59,839 bases of DNA from Arcobacter sp. F2176 (GCF_004116465.1 NZ_PDJV01000015.1:1-59839), one strand, 5' to 3'. Numbered from the stretch's first letter, positions 18,764 to 27,887 are shown. The notes: generated by a model not told the origin, from the letters alone. Made by a program: numbers and translations.

Positions 18764-19381
18764 CTACAAATAAAACCGAATCAACCGCCCCTCTATCTCA
18801 ACCCTAGAAAACCCAAACTCCTCTTTCATCCACTCAAAAGTTTTTCTTTGATACATAAAAATATGTGTTGGGTCATTTTTGTAGTACCACTTGTCAAAAT
18901 CAATACTCTCATCGTAAATATCTGTCATAAGATACAGACTTCCATCATCTTTTAAAAGTGATTTTAAAAGAGCAAACTCTTTATTTGGTTCTTGAAAATG
19001 CTCTATAACCTCACTACTTGTAATGTAATCATATTTTTGTTCCAATAATGATTTATCATCTAAATAAAACAAGTCATAACCATATATTTCATAACCATTG
19101 TCACTAAGCACTTTTATAATTGCAGAATCTTTTCCACAACCAAAATCAAGTCCAATACTACTTTTTGACTTATCATTTAAAACTGAGTTTGTGATGGGAG
19201 AGAGAAAGTTTTGGTATCTTATATCATTTGAATCATTTTTATGTTTTTCATAAATATTTTTTTCATCATTACCTATTAGATGAAACTCTTTTGACTTAAA
19301 CACTCCAGCACAACACTCACATTTATAGTGAGTGTTTTTATAAAAAAGCTTTGCCTTACTATTACATAAAGGGCAAAGCAT
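18764..19381 (-). CDS. Class I SAM-dependent methyltransferase with N-terminal zinc ribbon
   Basis: The 205 residues start with two CxxC pairs (MLCPLCNSKAKLFY and YKCECC), a likely zinc ribbon. A Rossmann methyltransferase fold follows, with the SAM loop SIGLDFGCGKDSAII, then DYITSSEVIEHF and LKDDGSLYLMTDIY. The substrate is unknown. The ATG follows the selB stop directly (TTAAATG), so it is translated with selA and selB. This conserved-looking linkage raises the question whether it acts on selenium compounds or on tRNA; nothing in the sequence decides it. Confidence 0.8.
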   Translation of the reverse strand: MLCPLCNSKAKLFYKNTHYKCECCAGVFKSKEFHLIGNDEKNIYEKHKNDSNDIRYQNFLSPITNSVLNDKSKSSIGLDFGCGKDSAIIKVLSDNGYEIYGYDLFYLDDKSLLEQKYDYITSSEVIEHFQEPNKEFALLKSLLKDDGSLYLMTDIYDESIDFDKWYYKNDPTHIFMYQRKTFEWMKEEFGFSRVEIEGRLIRFYL

Positions 19382-21211
19382 TTAAGCAAAGACTCTTTTT
19401 GTTTCTACTTTTTTAATCTCCGAATAATTATCAAGATAATCCAAATATGCAATTAAATATTTTCTACTAAGTTCAAATCTCTCTTTGAAGTTTGCTATTT
19501 CTATATAACCATCTACTTTTATGATGCTTTTCATAGCTTTTACAATATTGTTCAAGCTTTCAAAATGTATGAAAAGATTGTGTTGTAGTCTTATTACTTG
19601 TTTTTTAGAAGTTAGAGCTTTTAAGATATCATCACCTAGTTTTCTATCAATATCCAAATCATCATAGATATTATAAGGAGCAGTAGGAGAAATATCTTCT
19701 TCTTTTAATCTATTTAAAACAATATCTTCTAAATCTTTTAAGAAATCCTCTTTAATATTGGCATTTTTATATAGATTACCCTCTTTTATTAAAAAATTTT
19801 CTTCTTCTAATTCATCTAAAACACTGTCTATAAACAAAGCACTTGCCCATTTTACTCTTAAGGCAATAGAAGCATTAGAAAGCATCGCATAAGCATTTTT
19901 TTCATATACATTTTTTATATATTCTTTTAATTCCACTTTTGTATCATTTGGATAAATAATTAAGTCTTTTTCATCCACAAATACCTCATCAAGATTTTTT
20001 GCAAACGCTAAAGCCTCTTCATGACTTAAAGCAAATCTTTGAGTTGAAGAGATTATCCCTAATCCTTTTCTATGAGCATTTAGGAGTTCATAATAAGCAT
20101 TTATAAAATCATTTTTTTCTAAAGCTTCTAAAAGTTTTCTTTTTTGGTTTTTTTTCATGGGATCAATTACTGGATTTAGTACTTTTCCTCCACATATCGT
20201 CTCATTACCATTTCGTAAAATCACTTTCTCACCAAAAATTGTATATAATTTTTCTGTTGCTTTTAATGTAGCAAAACCCACTTCTAGCGAATTAATTGAA
20301 TCAAAAAGTAAAGCTTTTATCTCTATTTTTTTTGCACCTATAAAAAGCGAATATGATTTATTATGCAAAAGTTTTTTATCTTTTAGACAAGAAAAAGAGA
20401 TATCAATACCATCAAAACCTCTTACATAACCTCTTTTAGTAATCAAGTCACCTCTAGATATACTTTGTACATCTATATTTTGTAAATTTAGTGCTGCTCT
20501 ATTTGATATATTTGCTTCTATTACATTTTGATTGTGAACTTGTATATTTTTTAGTTTTGTCTCTTTTTGACTTTCGCTGATAAATACTTTTTCATTTAGC
20601 TCAACTTTTTTTCCTAAAACAGTTCCTGTTACAACTGTACCAATACCTTTTGGTGAAAATACTCTATCCACATAAAATCTAAAGAAGTTTTCTTCTTGTT
20701 TAATACTATTATTTATAGTAAAAAGTTGATTTTTTAGTTTTTCAATTGAGCTTTCATCATATATTGAAACTTCACTTACAAATTTTATTTCAAAATCAAA
20801 AGTTTCCAAGAACATCAATATTTGTTCTTTTTTCAAAGCTAACTCTTCCGGGTTTACTAAATCTTTTTTTGTAAGGATTACTATTAACTCTTTTAGTCCT
20901 AATAAATTTATGATTTCAATATGCTCTACTGTTTGAGGTTTTATTCCTTCAACAGCACTTACGACTAACATAACATAATCAAATCCAAATGCCCCAGCAA
21001 TCATATTTTTAACTAATTTTTCATGTCCAGGTACATCTATAAATGCTATATTTTGTTGTCCTCGTGTTAGATTAGAAAAGGATAAATCAATAGTTATACC
21101 CCTTTGTTTCTCTTCATTTGTATCATCACCTTCAAAACCATTTAGAGCTTTTATTAAAGCTGTCTTACCGTGATCTATATGTCCTGCTGTTCCTATAATG
21201 ATATTTGACAT
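19382..21211 (-). CDS. selB: Selenocysteine-specific translation elongation factor SelB
   Basis: The 609-residue factor has the GTPase motifs GTAGHIDHGKTALIKAL, DVPGHEKLVKNM and TKKD. Beta-barrel domains II-III follow (RVFSPKGIGTVVTGTVLG), then C-terminal winged helices that in SelB bind the mRNA SECIS hairpin. It delivers Sec-tRNA to in-frame UGA codons. It overlaps selA by one base. In this window its clients are the two FdhA proteins and SelD. Confidence 0.95.
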   Translation of the reverse strand: MSNIIIGTAGHIDHGKTALIKALNGFEGDDTNEEKQRGITIDLSFSNLTRGQQNIAFIDVPGHEKLVKNMIAGAFGFDYVMLVVSAVEGIKPQTVEHIEIINLLGLKELIVILTKKDLVNPEELALKKEQILMFLETFDFEIKFVSEVSIYDESSIEKLKNQLFTINNSIKQEENFFRFYVDRVFSPKGIGTVVTGTVLGKKVELNEKVFISESQKETKLKNIQVHNQNVIEANISNRAALNLQNIDVQSISRGDLITKRGYVRGFDGIDISFSCLKDKKLLHNKSYSLFIGAKKIEIKALLFDSINSLEVGFATLKATEKLYTIFGEKVILRNGNETICGGKVLNPVIDPMKKNQKRKLLEALEKNDFINAYYELLNAHRKGLGIISSTQRFALSHEEALAFAKNLDEVFVDEKDLIIYPNDTKVELKEYIKNVYEKNAYAMLSNASIALRVKWASALFIDSVLDELEEENFLIKEGNLYKNANIKEDFLKDLEDIVLNRLKEEDISPTAPYNIYDDLDIDRKLGDDILKALTSKKQVIRLQHNLFIHFESLNNIVKAMKSIIKVDGYIEIANFKERFELSRKYLIAYLDYLDNYSEIKKVETKRVFA

Positions 21212-22557
21212 TAATTAAATACCCTTTTTATTATACTTTCTATTTGTTCTATCTCTTCTTCTTGAATTGTTCTAAAATCCAATAATACTTTTTCATTCTC
21301 TATTCTAGTGATTAGATTATTTTTTCTTAAAAGTTGTTCTATTTTATTTGGTTTATAATCTTTATATTCCAGTGTTAACGCAATAGTTGGTATCTTTTTA
21401 TTGGGAGTTGTTCCTCCACCTATTAGTGTTTGGTTCTTAATTACTTCGCATTTACAAATATTATCTATTAGTTTTTTTAATCTATTTGCTCTTTGCTCTA
21501 AAACTTCTATTTTGGTATATAACATATTTAATGTAGGAATATTTTCTAAATCATTTGTTAAATATGAATTTAGTGTGTCTTCAAGTATTGCTAAAGTTAT
21601 TTTATCAACCCTTAACATTCGCAAGAGTTGATTCTTTTTAATCTTTTCTATTAACTCTTTTTTTCCTATGATAATACCTGCTTGTACACTTCCTAGTAAT
21701 TTATCACCTGAAAAACTTAAAAGTGAAGGATTGTATTCCATGATTTTTAAAATAGAGGGTTCAGCACTTGATAGATTAAAAGGTAAGTCAATCATATGTC
21801 CACTTCCCATATCATAATAATCTATTACCTCATTTTGTGAAGCAACTTTTACTATATCCTCAAACTCCACATCACTACTAAAACCTTCAATAGTATAATT
21901 TGATTTATGTACTTTCATGAGCATAGAAGTATTTTCATTGATAGCGTTTTCATAATCTCTTAGGTGAGTTTTATTTGTAGTTCCAATCTCTTTTAAAACT
22001 GCCCCACTTTGAGCCATAACTTCTGGAACTCTAAAGCTTCCACCTATTTCAACTAGTTCTCCTCTACTTACTACTACTTCTTTATTTTTAGCAAAAGTGT
22101 TCATGATAAGAAAAACTGCACTTGCGTTGTTATTTACAACTATTGCATCTTCACATCCAGTCAAAGCTTGTAATGTTTTTACAATATGGGCATATCTCTC
22201 ACCCCTTTGACCTTTTTTTAAGTCATATTCCAAATTATTATATGAAGTTGCTATTTCTATAGCTTTTTCTAAACTTTGTTTACTCAATAAACTTCTACCT
22301 AAATTTGTATGTACTATTATTCCTGTAGCATTTATAACTTTTTGTAAAGAAGGAGATACTAATTCTTCATATGTTTTAAGAACTTCTTCTACTAATTTAT
22401 CTTCATTTATTTCACTAATATTTTTTTGAAGTATTTCACTTCTCAAGTTCTCAATTATCACTTGTGATATTTTAGTAATTAAGTTAATTGAATATCCATC
22501 AAAATTCTTCTTTGATACAAACTTATCAATTTTTGGAATAGCCTTGAGTAAACTCAT
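21211..22557 (-). CDS. selA: L-seryl-tRNA(Sec) selenium transferase SelA
   Basis: The 448-residue PLP enzyme has family motifs VINATGIIVHTNLGRSLLS, NNNASAVFL, RGELVEIGGSFRVP and the PLP lysine in SFSGDKLLGSVQAG. It converts Ser-tRNA(Sec) to Sec-tRNA(Sec) using selenophosphate from SelD. It is the first gene of the selA-selB-methyltransferase operon, and the tRNA-Sec gene lies divergently just upstream. Confidence 0.95.
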   Translation of the reverse strand: MSLLKAIPKIDKFVSKKNFDGYSINLITKISQVIIENLRSEILQKNISEINEDKLVEEVLKTYEELVSPSLQKVINATGIIVHTNLGRSLLSKQSLEKAIEIATSYNNLEYDLKKGQRGERYAHIVKTLQALTGCEDAIVVNNNASAVFLIMNTFAKNKEVVVSRGELVEIGGSFRVPEVMAQSGAVLKEIGTTNKTHLRDYENAINENTSMLMKVHKSNYTIEGFSSDVEFEDIVKVASQNEVIDYYDMGSGHMIDLPFNLSSAEPSILKIMEYNPSLLSFSGDKLLGSVQAGIIIGKKELIEKIKKNQLLRMLRVDKITLAILEDTLNSYLTNDLENIPTLNMLYTKIEVLEQRANRLKKLIDNICKCEVIKNQTLIGGGTTPNKKIPTIALTLEYKDYKPNKIEQLLRKNNLITRIENEKVLLDFRTIQEEEIEQIESIIKRVFN

Positions 22558-22611
22558 TTTGACCCTTTCAGATGTTTTTAAAAATATTTAATGTAAGATT
22601 CCCACTTACTT

Positions 22612-22712
22612 TGGGAGATAAGTGTACCTGGTGGGCACCACAGGCTTCAACCCTGATTGACGGTTTATGTGTAATACGCCGTGGGAGGTTCGATTCCTTC
22701 ATCTTCTCGCCA
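22612..22712 (+). tRNA. selC: Selenocysteine tRNA (anticodon UCA)
   Basis: The gene is about 100 bases long. It has a T arm (GGAGG-TTCGATT-CCTTC), a long variable arm (about 22660-22682), an anticodon loop CTTCAAC holding TCA, an extended D stem and an encoded CCA at 22710-22712. The acceptor gives seven pairs including two G-U. The top position would be U-C if an 8-bp stem is taken, so the 5' end is 22612 or 22613. It lies between selA (divergent) and selD (convergent, one base away). Confidence 0.88.
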
Positions 22713-22713
22713 A

Positions 22714-23748
22714 TTAATAAATCATAATTGGTGTAACTCCCCTTGGAATAACTTCCCCTATAATTGCAGCATAACCATAAGTTAACTCTTCTACTTTTTT
22801 TATATACTCTTTTGCATCATCTTTATCCATAGCAACTAATAAGCCACCTGAAGTTTGAGCATCACAATACATAAGTTTACAAGAACTATCTGCACACATT
22901 ACAGTCATCTTATCTTCTAGATATTTTAGATTTCTTTTTGTTCCACCTGGAACTACACCTTGCTGTGCTAAATCATAAGCATCTTGCATAACAGGAACTT
23001 CACCACAATGTATTGCAAAGGTAGTAGTAGGATTTGTTGACTCAAAAGCATGTCCAATAAGTCCAAAACCAGTAATATCTGTACAAGAGCTCACATCATA
23101 TTGTCTTAATATTTTTGATGGTAAATAATTTAATGTCTCCATTACTTTTATGGCTTCCCTTGTTGTATCATCACTTAATAAATCTCTTTTAATAGCTGTA
23201 GTTAAAATACCCATTCCTATTGGTTTTGTTAAAACTAATACATGTCCTATTTTGGCTGTATTATTTCTATATATATTATTTGGATGAATCATACCAGTTA
23301 CTGATAATCCATAATACATTTCAGGGCTTTCAATAGTATGTCCACCCATCAAAACTCCGCCACACTCTTTTATTTTTTCATTTCCACCATTTAAAATTTC
23401 TCCTAATACTTCTCTACCATGGTTTTTTGCATCAAAACCGACTATATTCATAGCCGTTTTAACTTCAGCTCCCATAGCAAAAATATCACTAAGTGAATTT
23501 GCAGCAGCTATTTTCCCATAAATATAGGGATCATCAACAACTGGAGTAATAAAGTCAAGTGTTTGTACTAAGGCATTATCTTCACTTATTTGATAAACAC
23601 AAGCATCTTCACTATTTTCAAAACTTACCAAAACTTTTTCATCTGTCGGTCTAAGGTTACAAAGAGACTGTTTTAGATCACCCGGACCCATCTTTGCAGC
23701 TCAACCAGCAGCTTGAACAAATTTTGTTAATTTATATCTGTTGTTCAT
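22714..23748 (-). CDS. selD: Selenide, water dikinase SelD, itself a selenoprotein (UGA read as Sec16)
   Basis: SelD makes selenophosphate from selenide and ATP. An ATG at 23691 gives 325 residues but misses the active-site start. Extending upstream past TGA 23703-23701 to ATG 23748 gives MNNRYKLTKFVQAAGU, then AAKMGPGDL, exactly the SelD N-terminus with U in place of the catalytic Cys and Lys19 kept. Full length is 344 residues. A small hairpin (AGAT/ATCT around a GGGTCC loop, 23693-23675) could serve as SECIS. Later motifs include TGFGLIGHA and ALVQTLDFITPVVDDPY. GGGAAATA is the ribosome binding site. Confidence 0.93.
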
Positions 23749-24095
23749 TATTTCCCTTGTGAATGCATTTTGTGGATTAGTTTATATCAAATAGAGAATA
23801 TCACATTTTATGTAAACCCAACCCATGAGTTAATGCAAATTAATTGCAGAGATTATATCTTTTTTTAGTTAAATATAGATTTAACATATAGTAAAGTACT
23901 TTTTACTTTTTAAGCTTTTGTTTATTAATAAAGGAATATAGTTTTATTTAATAAGTATAATTTAAGGTTAGAATATATCTTAAATAATTTACTTTTAATA
24001 GTCTAAGGCTTAGACATACATGACTTAAAAGTTCTTTTTATAATATTTCCTTTTTTTTCATGTATAAATAATAATTATAATACAAGGAAAAACTT
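23749..24095. promoter_or_regulatory. Divergent control region between selD and the dehydratase-type gene
   Basis: These 347 bases hold no gene. A 29-base motif at 23900-23928 recurs upstream of the transglutaminase gene. A perfect 15-base dyad, GTCTAAGGCTTAGAC, lies at 24001-24015, about 80 bases before the next start. ACAAGGAAAAACTT is the ribosome binding site of that gene. Confidence 0.45.
23900..23928 (+). promoter_or_regulatory. Shared upstream motif, copy A
   Basis: The 29-base stretch TTTTTACTTTTTAAGC plus YTTGTTTATKAA is matched at 26649-26677 with three differences. Its recurrence upstream of two neighbouring operons suggests a common regulator or promoter. Confidence 0.4.
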
Positions 24096-25418
24096 ATGAG
24101 TGTAGAAGAACACAGAAAATTACTTTCAGAAATTAATGTTGATGTTGATAGACATGCAAAAATGATGAATATGGGACTTGAGTCTTATAAAGCTCAATTT
24201 ATGTCTCAAAAAAATAGACCAGAGGGTATGAAATACTTTGATTGGTTTATGAGTGAAATTCAAGGTCAAAGAATCGCTGAAATCAATGAACTTAGAAAGC
24301 AAAAAAAACCAGCTGTTGGTGCATTTTGTATCTTTGTACCAGAAGAGATAATTGTAGGAGCTGGTGGTGCATGTTTTGGTTTATGTGGTGGAAGCCCTGC
24401 AACAATCGCAGATGCTGAAACTGAACTTCCAAGAAATATCTGTCCTTTAATCAAATCAGCTCATGGATTTAAACTTCAAAGAACATGTGCATATACTCAA
24501 TCTTCTGATTTCATATATGGTGAAACAACCTGTGAAGCTAAGAAAAAAACATGGGAAATCCTTAATAAACATCATCCAGTACATGTTATGAATATTCCAC
24601 ATATGAAAAGAGATAAAGATTTAAAAATGTGGAAAGAAGAAATAGTTGAGTTCAAAAAACATATTGAAGAAGTTACTGGAAAAAAACTAAGTCTTGAAGA
24701 GATGTTAGAAGGAACAAGAATTATAAATGAAAAAAGAAAAGCACTTTTAAGACTTGATTCACTAAGAGGATTAAATCCAGAAGTTATGCCAATAACTGGA
24801 AAAGATGCACTATTTGTAACTCAAATGGGATTTTTAGATGATCCAAAAAGATATACACAAAAAGTAAATGAACTTTGTGATGAATTAGAAAAAAGAGTTG
24901 AAGATAAAATTTCAGTATTTGAAAAAGATACTCCAAGACTTATGATTTTAGGAACTCCTATTGCTCCACCAAATTGGAAACTTCACACTGCTGTTGAAAG
25001 TTCAGGTGGTGCTATTATAAATGAAGAGTCATGTATTGGACATAGATATTATAAAGATAATGTAGATATTGATAATATCAAAAATGAAGATGACTTGATG
25101 GAAGAACTAATGAAAAGATATAGTGCAGTTGATTGTGCATGTTTTACTCCAAATACGCCAAGAATTGATAAAATCTTAAAAATGTATAAAGATAGACAAG
25201 CTGATGGAGTTATATATTATACACTATCTTTTTGTCATACATACAATGTAGAATCATTCCTAGTAACAGAAGCTCTAGAAGCAGCTGGAATTCCTTGTTT
25301 AGTAATAGAATCAGATTATTCTCCTGAAGATGCAGGACAAATAAAAACAAGAGTTGAAGCTTTCTTAGAAAGTATCTCATTTAAGAAAAAAGCAAATAAG
25401 CTAAAATCAAAAAGCTAA
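24096..25418 (+). CDS. 2-hydroxyacyl-CoA dehydratase / double-cubane cluster protein family
   Basis: The 440-residue protein belongs to the HgdB/BcrB-like family (E. coli YjiM relatives). Cysteine motifs that could hold iron-sulfur clusters include GAGGACFGLCGGSP, RNICPLIKSAHG, QRTCAYTQS and, later, DCACFTPNTP and FCHTYNVES. It overlaps its ATPase activator by one base. A single dehydratase-like subunit with its own activator, and no CoA transferase or second subunit, fits the double-cubane-cluster reductase pairs better than a fermentative dehydratase. The substrate is unknown. The neighbouring selD and YedF-like genes suggest a selenium or sulfur link. Confidence 0.82.
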   Translation: MSVEEHRKLLSEINVDVDRHAKMMNMGLESYKAQFMSQKNRPEGMKYFDWFMSEIQGQRIAEINELRKQKKPAVGAFCIFVPEEIIVGAGGACFGLCGGSPATIADAETELPRNICPLIKSAHGFKLQRTCAYTQSSDFIYGETTCEAKKKTWEILNKHHPVHVMNIPHMKRDKDLKMWKEEIVEFKKHIEEVTGKKLSLEEMLEGTRIINEKRKALLRLDSLRGLNPEVMPITGKDALFVTQMGFLDDPKRYTQKVNELCDELEKRVEDKISVFEKDTPRLMILGTPIAPPNWKLHTAVESSGGAIINEESCIGHRYYKDNVDIDNIKNEDDLMEELMKRYSAVDCACFTPNTPRIDKILKMYKDRQADGVIYYTLSFCHTYNVESFLVTEALEAAGIPCLVIESDYSPEDAGQIKTRVEAFLESISFKKKANKLKSKS

Positions 25419-26179
25419 TGTATTGGGGAGTTGATGTTGGTTCCACATATACAAAAATATGTGGAATCAATGAAAAAAAAGAGCTAGTTGAAATGAGTGT
25501 TATTCCAACTATTGTAAATCAAGATGAAATAGTAAAAAAATATCTAAAAGATAAAGATATAAAAATGCTAGTTTCCACAGGATATGGTAGACACATGATA
25601 GAAGAAACCTTCTCATGTCCTGTAATAAGTGAAATAAAAGCACATGCAAAAGGCGCATATTTTTTTAATAACAATGCACAAATGGTTATTGACTTAGGTG
25701 GGCAAGATAGTAAGGTAATATTACTGGATAAAAGCGGTGGTTTTGTTGATTTTAAGATGAATGACAAATGTGCGGCTGGAACTGGCAAGTTTTTAGAAAT
25801 AGCAGCAAATAGAATGGGCTTAAATCTAGATGAATTTTCAAAGATTGGATTTGAAGCCAATAAAAAATTATCTATCTCAAGTATGTGTGCTGTTTTTGCA
25901 GAATCAGAAGTAGTTTCACTAATTGCAAAAAGAGAGAGTGCTTCAAATATCTGTTATGCAGTACATGAATCAATCGCTTCAAGACTTGCATCTATGGCTA
26001 GCAAGTTTGCTTGTAAAAGTGAGATAATACTTTTTACAGGTGGAGGAGCTTTAGATAGTTTTTTAGTAAAACTATTATCTGAAAAATTAGAAAAAACTAT
26101 TCTTGCATCTAAACATCCTCAACTAACAGGAGCAATTGGTGCTGCTCTTTGTGGATATGAAATTTATCAAGAAATATGA
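25418..26179 (+). CDS. BadF/BadG/BcrA/BcrD-family ATPase activator
   Basis: The 253 residues form an acetate/sugar kinase-fold (ASKHA) ATPase with GVDVGSTYTKICGI (phosphate 1), a VIDLGGQDSKVI loop, FTGGGALDS and NDKCAAGTGKFLEI. The last is the cysteine loop that with CAVFAESE (Cys near 166) bridges a [4Fe-4S] cluster across the homodimer. It pumps electrons at low potential into the partner encoded immediately upstream. It is of the YjiL type by length. Its stop is followed by a convergent hairpin. Confidence 0.88.
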   Translation: MYWGVDVGSTYTKICGINEKKELVEMSVIPTIVNQDEIVKKYLKDKDIKMLVSTGYGRHMIEETFSCPVISEIKAHAKGAYFFNNNAQMVIDLGGQDSKVILLDKSGGFVDFKMNDKCAAGTGKFLEIAANRMGLNLDEFSKIGFEANKKLSISSMCAVFAESEVVSLIAKRESASNICYAVHESIASRLASMASKFACKSEIILFTGGGALDSFLVKLLSEKLEKTILASKHPQLTGAIGAALCGYEIYQEI

Positions 26180-26184
26180 TTTTA

Positions 26185-26212
26185 ATCAACAGAGAGAGAG
26201 ATCTCTGTTGAT
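26185..26212. terminator. Convergent terminator-like hairpin
   Basis: A perfect 11-bp stem, ATCAACAGAGA / TCTCTGTTGAT, with a 6-base loop separates the activator gene from the minus-strand YedF-like gene. There is no long T run, so it may act mainly as a 3' end stabiliser. Confidence 0.6.
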
Positions 26213-26215
26213 TGA

Positions 26216-26557
26216 TTAAAAAGTAACTATATCTTCACTTAAAAGAGAGTTTACAATATCCATTGCATTACCAGCAACTCCAACTTTTAAATCATCTCTC
26301 TTATTATAATAATCAAGACAAGTTCCACAAGAGTAGATTTTAACACCTTTTTCTTCTATCTTTTTCAAGATAATAAGTATCTCATTATCTTCTTTTTCTG
26401 TAGTCAAAAGAACAGCACTATTAACGCAAATAATAGATTTAGGTGTATTTTCTTGTTCAAGAATTGCACTTAAAAAGCCTTTTGTTAGCATTGAGCCTAA
26501 TTCACCATCACCGATTTTATCTGATTTTAAAAATAGAGTTTTTTTCATAGTTTTCAT
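26216..26557 (-). CDS. YedF-like DsrE-family selenium-metabolism protein
   Basis: The 113-residue DsrE/DsrF-like protein matches the C-terminal half of YedF. It has LFLKSDKIGDGELGSMLTKGFL, a helix EILIILKKIEEKGVKIYSCGTCLDYY with a CGTC pair, and a KVGVAGNAMDIV end. Full YedF proteins carry a TusA domain in front, which is missing here. YedF genes usually sit with selD, as here (three genes away). A persulfide or perselenide carrier role is inferred from the family. AAAAAGGTATAAA supports the start. Confidence 0.75.
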   Translation of the reverse strand: MKTMKKTLFLKSDKIGDGELGSMLTKGFLSAILEQENTPKSIICVNSAVLLTTEKEDNEILIILKKIEEKGVKIYSCGTCLDYYNKRDDLKVGVAGNAMDIVNSLLSEDIVTF

Positions 26558-26648
26558 TTTATACCTTTTTGTATAACTAATACATAGTTTAATATAAAAT
26601 AATTTTACGCTTCATTATATTAATAAATGTTTAAACTAGGTCAAATAT

Positions 26649-26677
26649 TTTTTACTTTTTAAGCACTTGTTTATGAA
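26649..26677 (+). promoter_or_regulatory. Shared upstream motif, copy B
   Basis: This copy of the 29-base motif lies 119 bases upstream of the transglutaminase start; copy A is at 23900. A nearby dyad, ACCATA-GGT-TATGGT, lies at 26714-26728. Confidence 0.4.
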
Positions 26678-26795
26678 GCTTACAATAATATTTCAAGATA
26701 AATATAGTTCAAGACCATAGGTTATGGTTTGAGTTAATGTGAATTTATTTACTTTATCTCTTGATAGAACAAAACACTATTAGAGGTTATTATCC

Positions 26796-27887
26796 ATGGA
26801 AAGAAGAACATTTTTAAAAGGTTCAGCACTACTTACTACAACTATGCTTGTAAGTCCAAGCTTTTTAAGTGCAAAAGAAACAAACGCTTTTGGAATCAAA
26901 GAAGGAACTAGAAAATTTACAATTACAAATAAATTTGAAATCAAACCAAGTGATGAAGAGACTCAACTATGGGTTCCACTTCCTTTAGATTCTACTTATC
27001 AAAAAGTTGCAAACTTAAAATATGAAGGAAACTATGCAGAAGCATATATAGCAAAAAATGATTATGATACAAAAGTACTTTATGTAAAATGGAACAAAGG
27101 GACTGAAACAAGAGTCTTAACTGTTAAAATTGACATGGTAACTATGCAAAAAGAACATAATCTAAAACTTGCTAAAAATAATATGAACTATCCTAAAGAT
27201 GTTCAAAAATTCTTAGAAGGAACTGCTCATATTCCTGTAAGTGATAAGATGAAACTATTTACAGATAATATTATCAAAGATGCAAAAACTCCACTTGAAA
27301 AAGCTCAAGCAATCTATGATTGGACAGTTACTACTATGTATAGAGATAATAGTGTAATTGGTTGTGGAGTTGGTGATGCTAAAAAAGCAATTGAAGAAAA
27401 AATCTATGGTGGAAAATGTACAGATATTAGTTCTGTTTTTGTAACACTACTTAGAAATGCAAACATTCCAGCAAGAGAAGTATTTGGAATAAGAGTTGGT
27501 AAATCAAAAATCGCAAAAGCTTGTGGTAAAGCAGATGAAAATGGTTTAGCAAAAATAACTGGTGGTCAACATTGTCGTGCTGAATTTTATATAAGTGGTT
27601 TAGGATGGGTTCCTGCTGATCCTGCTGATGTTACAAAAGTAAGACTTGCAGAAAAACTTACAAACGAAGATCAAAAAGTAAAAGATGCAAAAAAATTCAT
27701 GTTTGGAAATTGGGAAATGAATTGGGTAGCATTTAACTACGCAAGAGATTTCGTACTTAATCCAAAACCTGCACAATATCCACTTAATATGTTAGGATAT
27801 CCATATGCAGAAACTGGAGAAGATCCATTAAATTATTATGATGCGAAGGATTTCTCTTATAGTTATATCTCACAAGAGCATAAGTGA
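26796..27887 (+). CDS. TAT-exported transglutaminase-like protein
   Basis: The 363-residue protein starts with a twin-arginine signal (MERRTFLKGSALL) ending near LSAKE, so it should be folded before export to the periplasm. An N-terminal beta domain is followed by a transglutaminase/protease core. The core has the full triad: Cys in GGKCTDISSVFVTLLR, His in GGQHCRAEFYI, and Asp in GWVPADPADV. Such proteins are usually peptidases or amidases. Its stop overlaps the next, MerT-like gene by four bases (GTGA). Use of the TAT route suggests a bound cofactor or metal. Confidence 0.85.
   Translation: MERRTFLKGSALLTTTMLVSPSFLSAKETNAFGIKEGTRKFTITNKFEIKPSDEETQLWVPLPLDSTYQKVANLKYEGNYAEAYIAKNDYDTKVLYVKWNKGTETRVLTVKIDMVTMQKEHNLKLAKNNMNYPKDVQKFLEGTAHIPVSDKMKLFTDNIIKDAKTPLEKAQAIYDWTVTTMYRDNSVIGCGVGDAKKAIEEKIYGGKCTDISSVFVTLLRNANIPAREVFGIRVGKSKIAKACGKADENGLAKITGGQHCRAEFYISGLGWVPADPADVTKVRLAEKLTNEDQKVKDAKKFMFGNWEMNWVAFNYARDFVLNPKPAQYPLNMLGYPYAETGEDPLNYYDAKDFSYSYISQEHK

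Noticed and set aside
23691-23748. selD start at 23691 (no Sec)
   Set aside because: It omits the catalytic U/C-x2-K loop that every SelD needs; the upstream frame supplies it across UGA.
24096-26179. Amino-acid-fermenting 2-hydroxyacyl-CoA dehydratase
   Set aside because: Only one dehydratase-like subunit is encoded, with no CoA-transferase or acyl-CoA dehydrogenase nearby; the double-cubane pair fits better.
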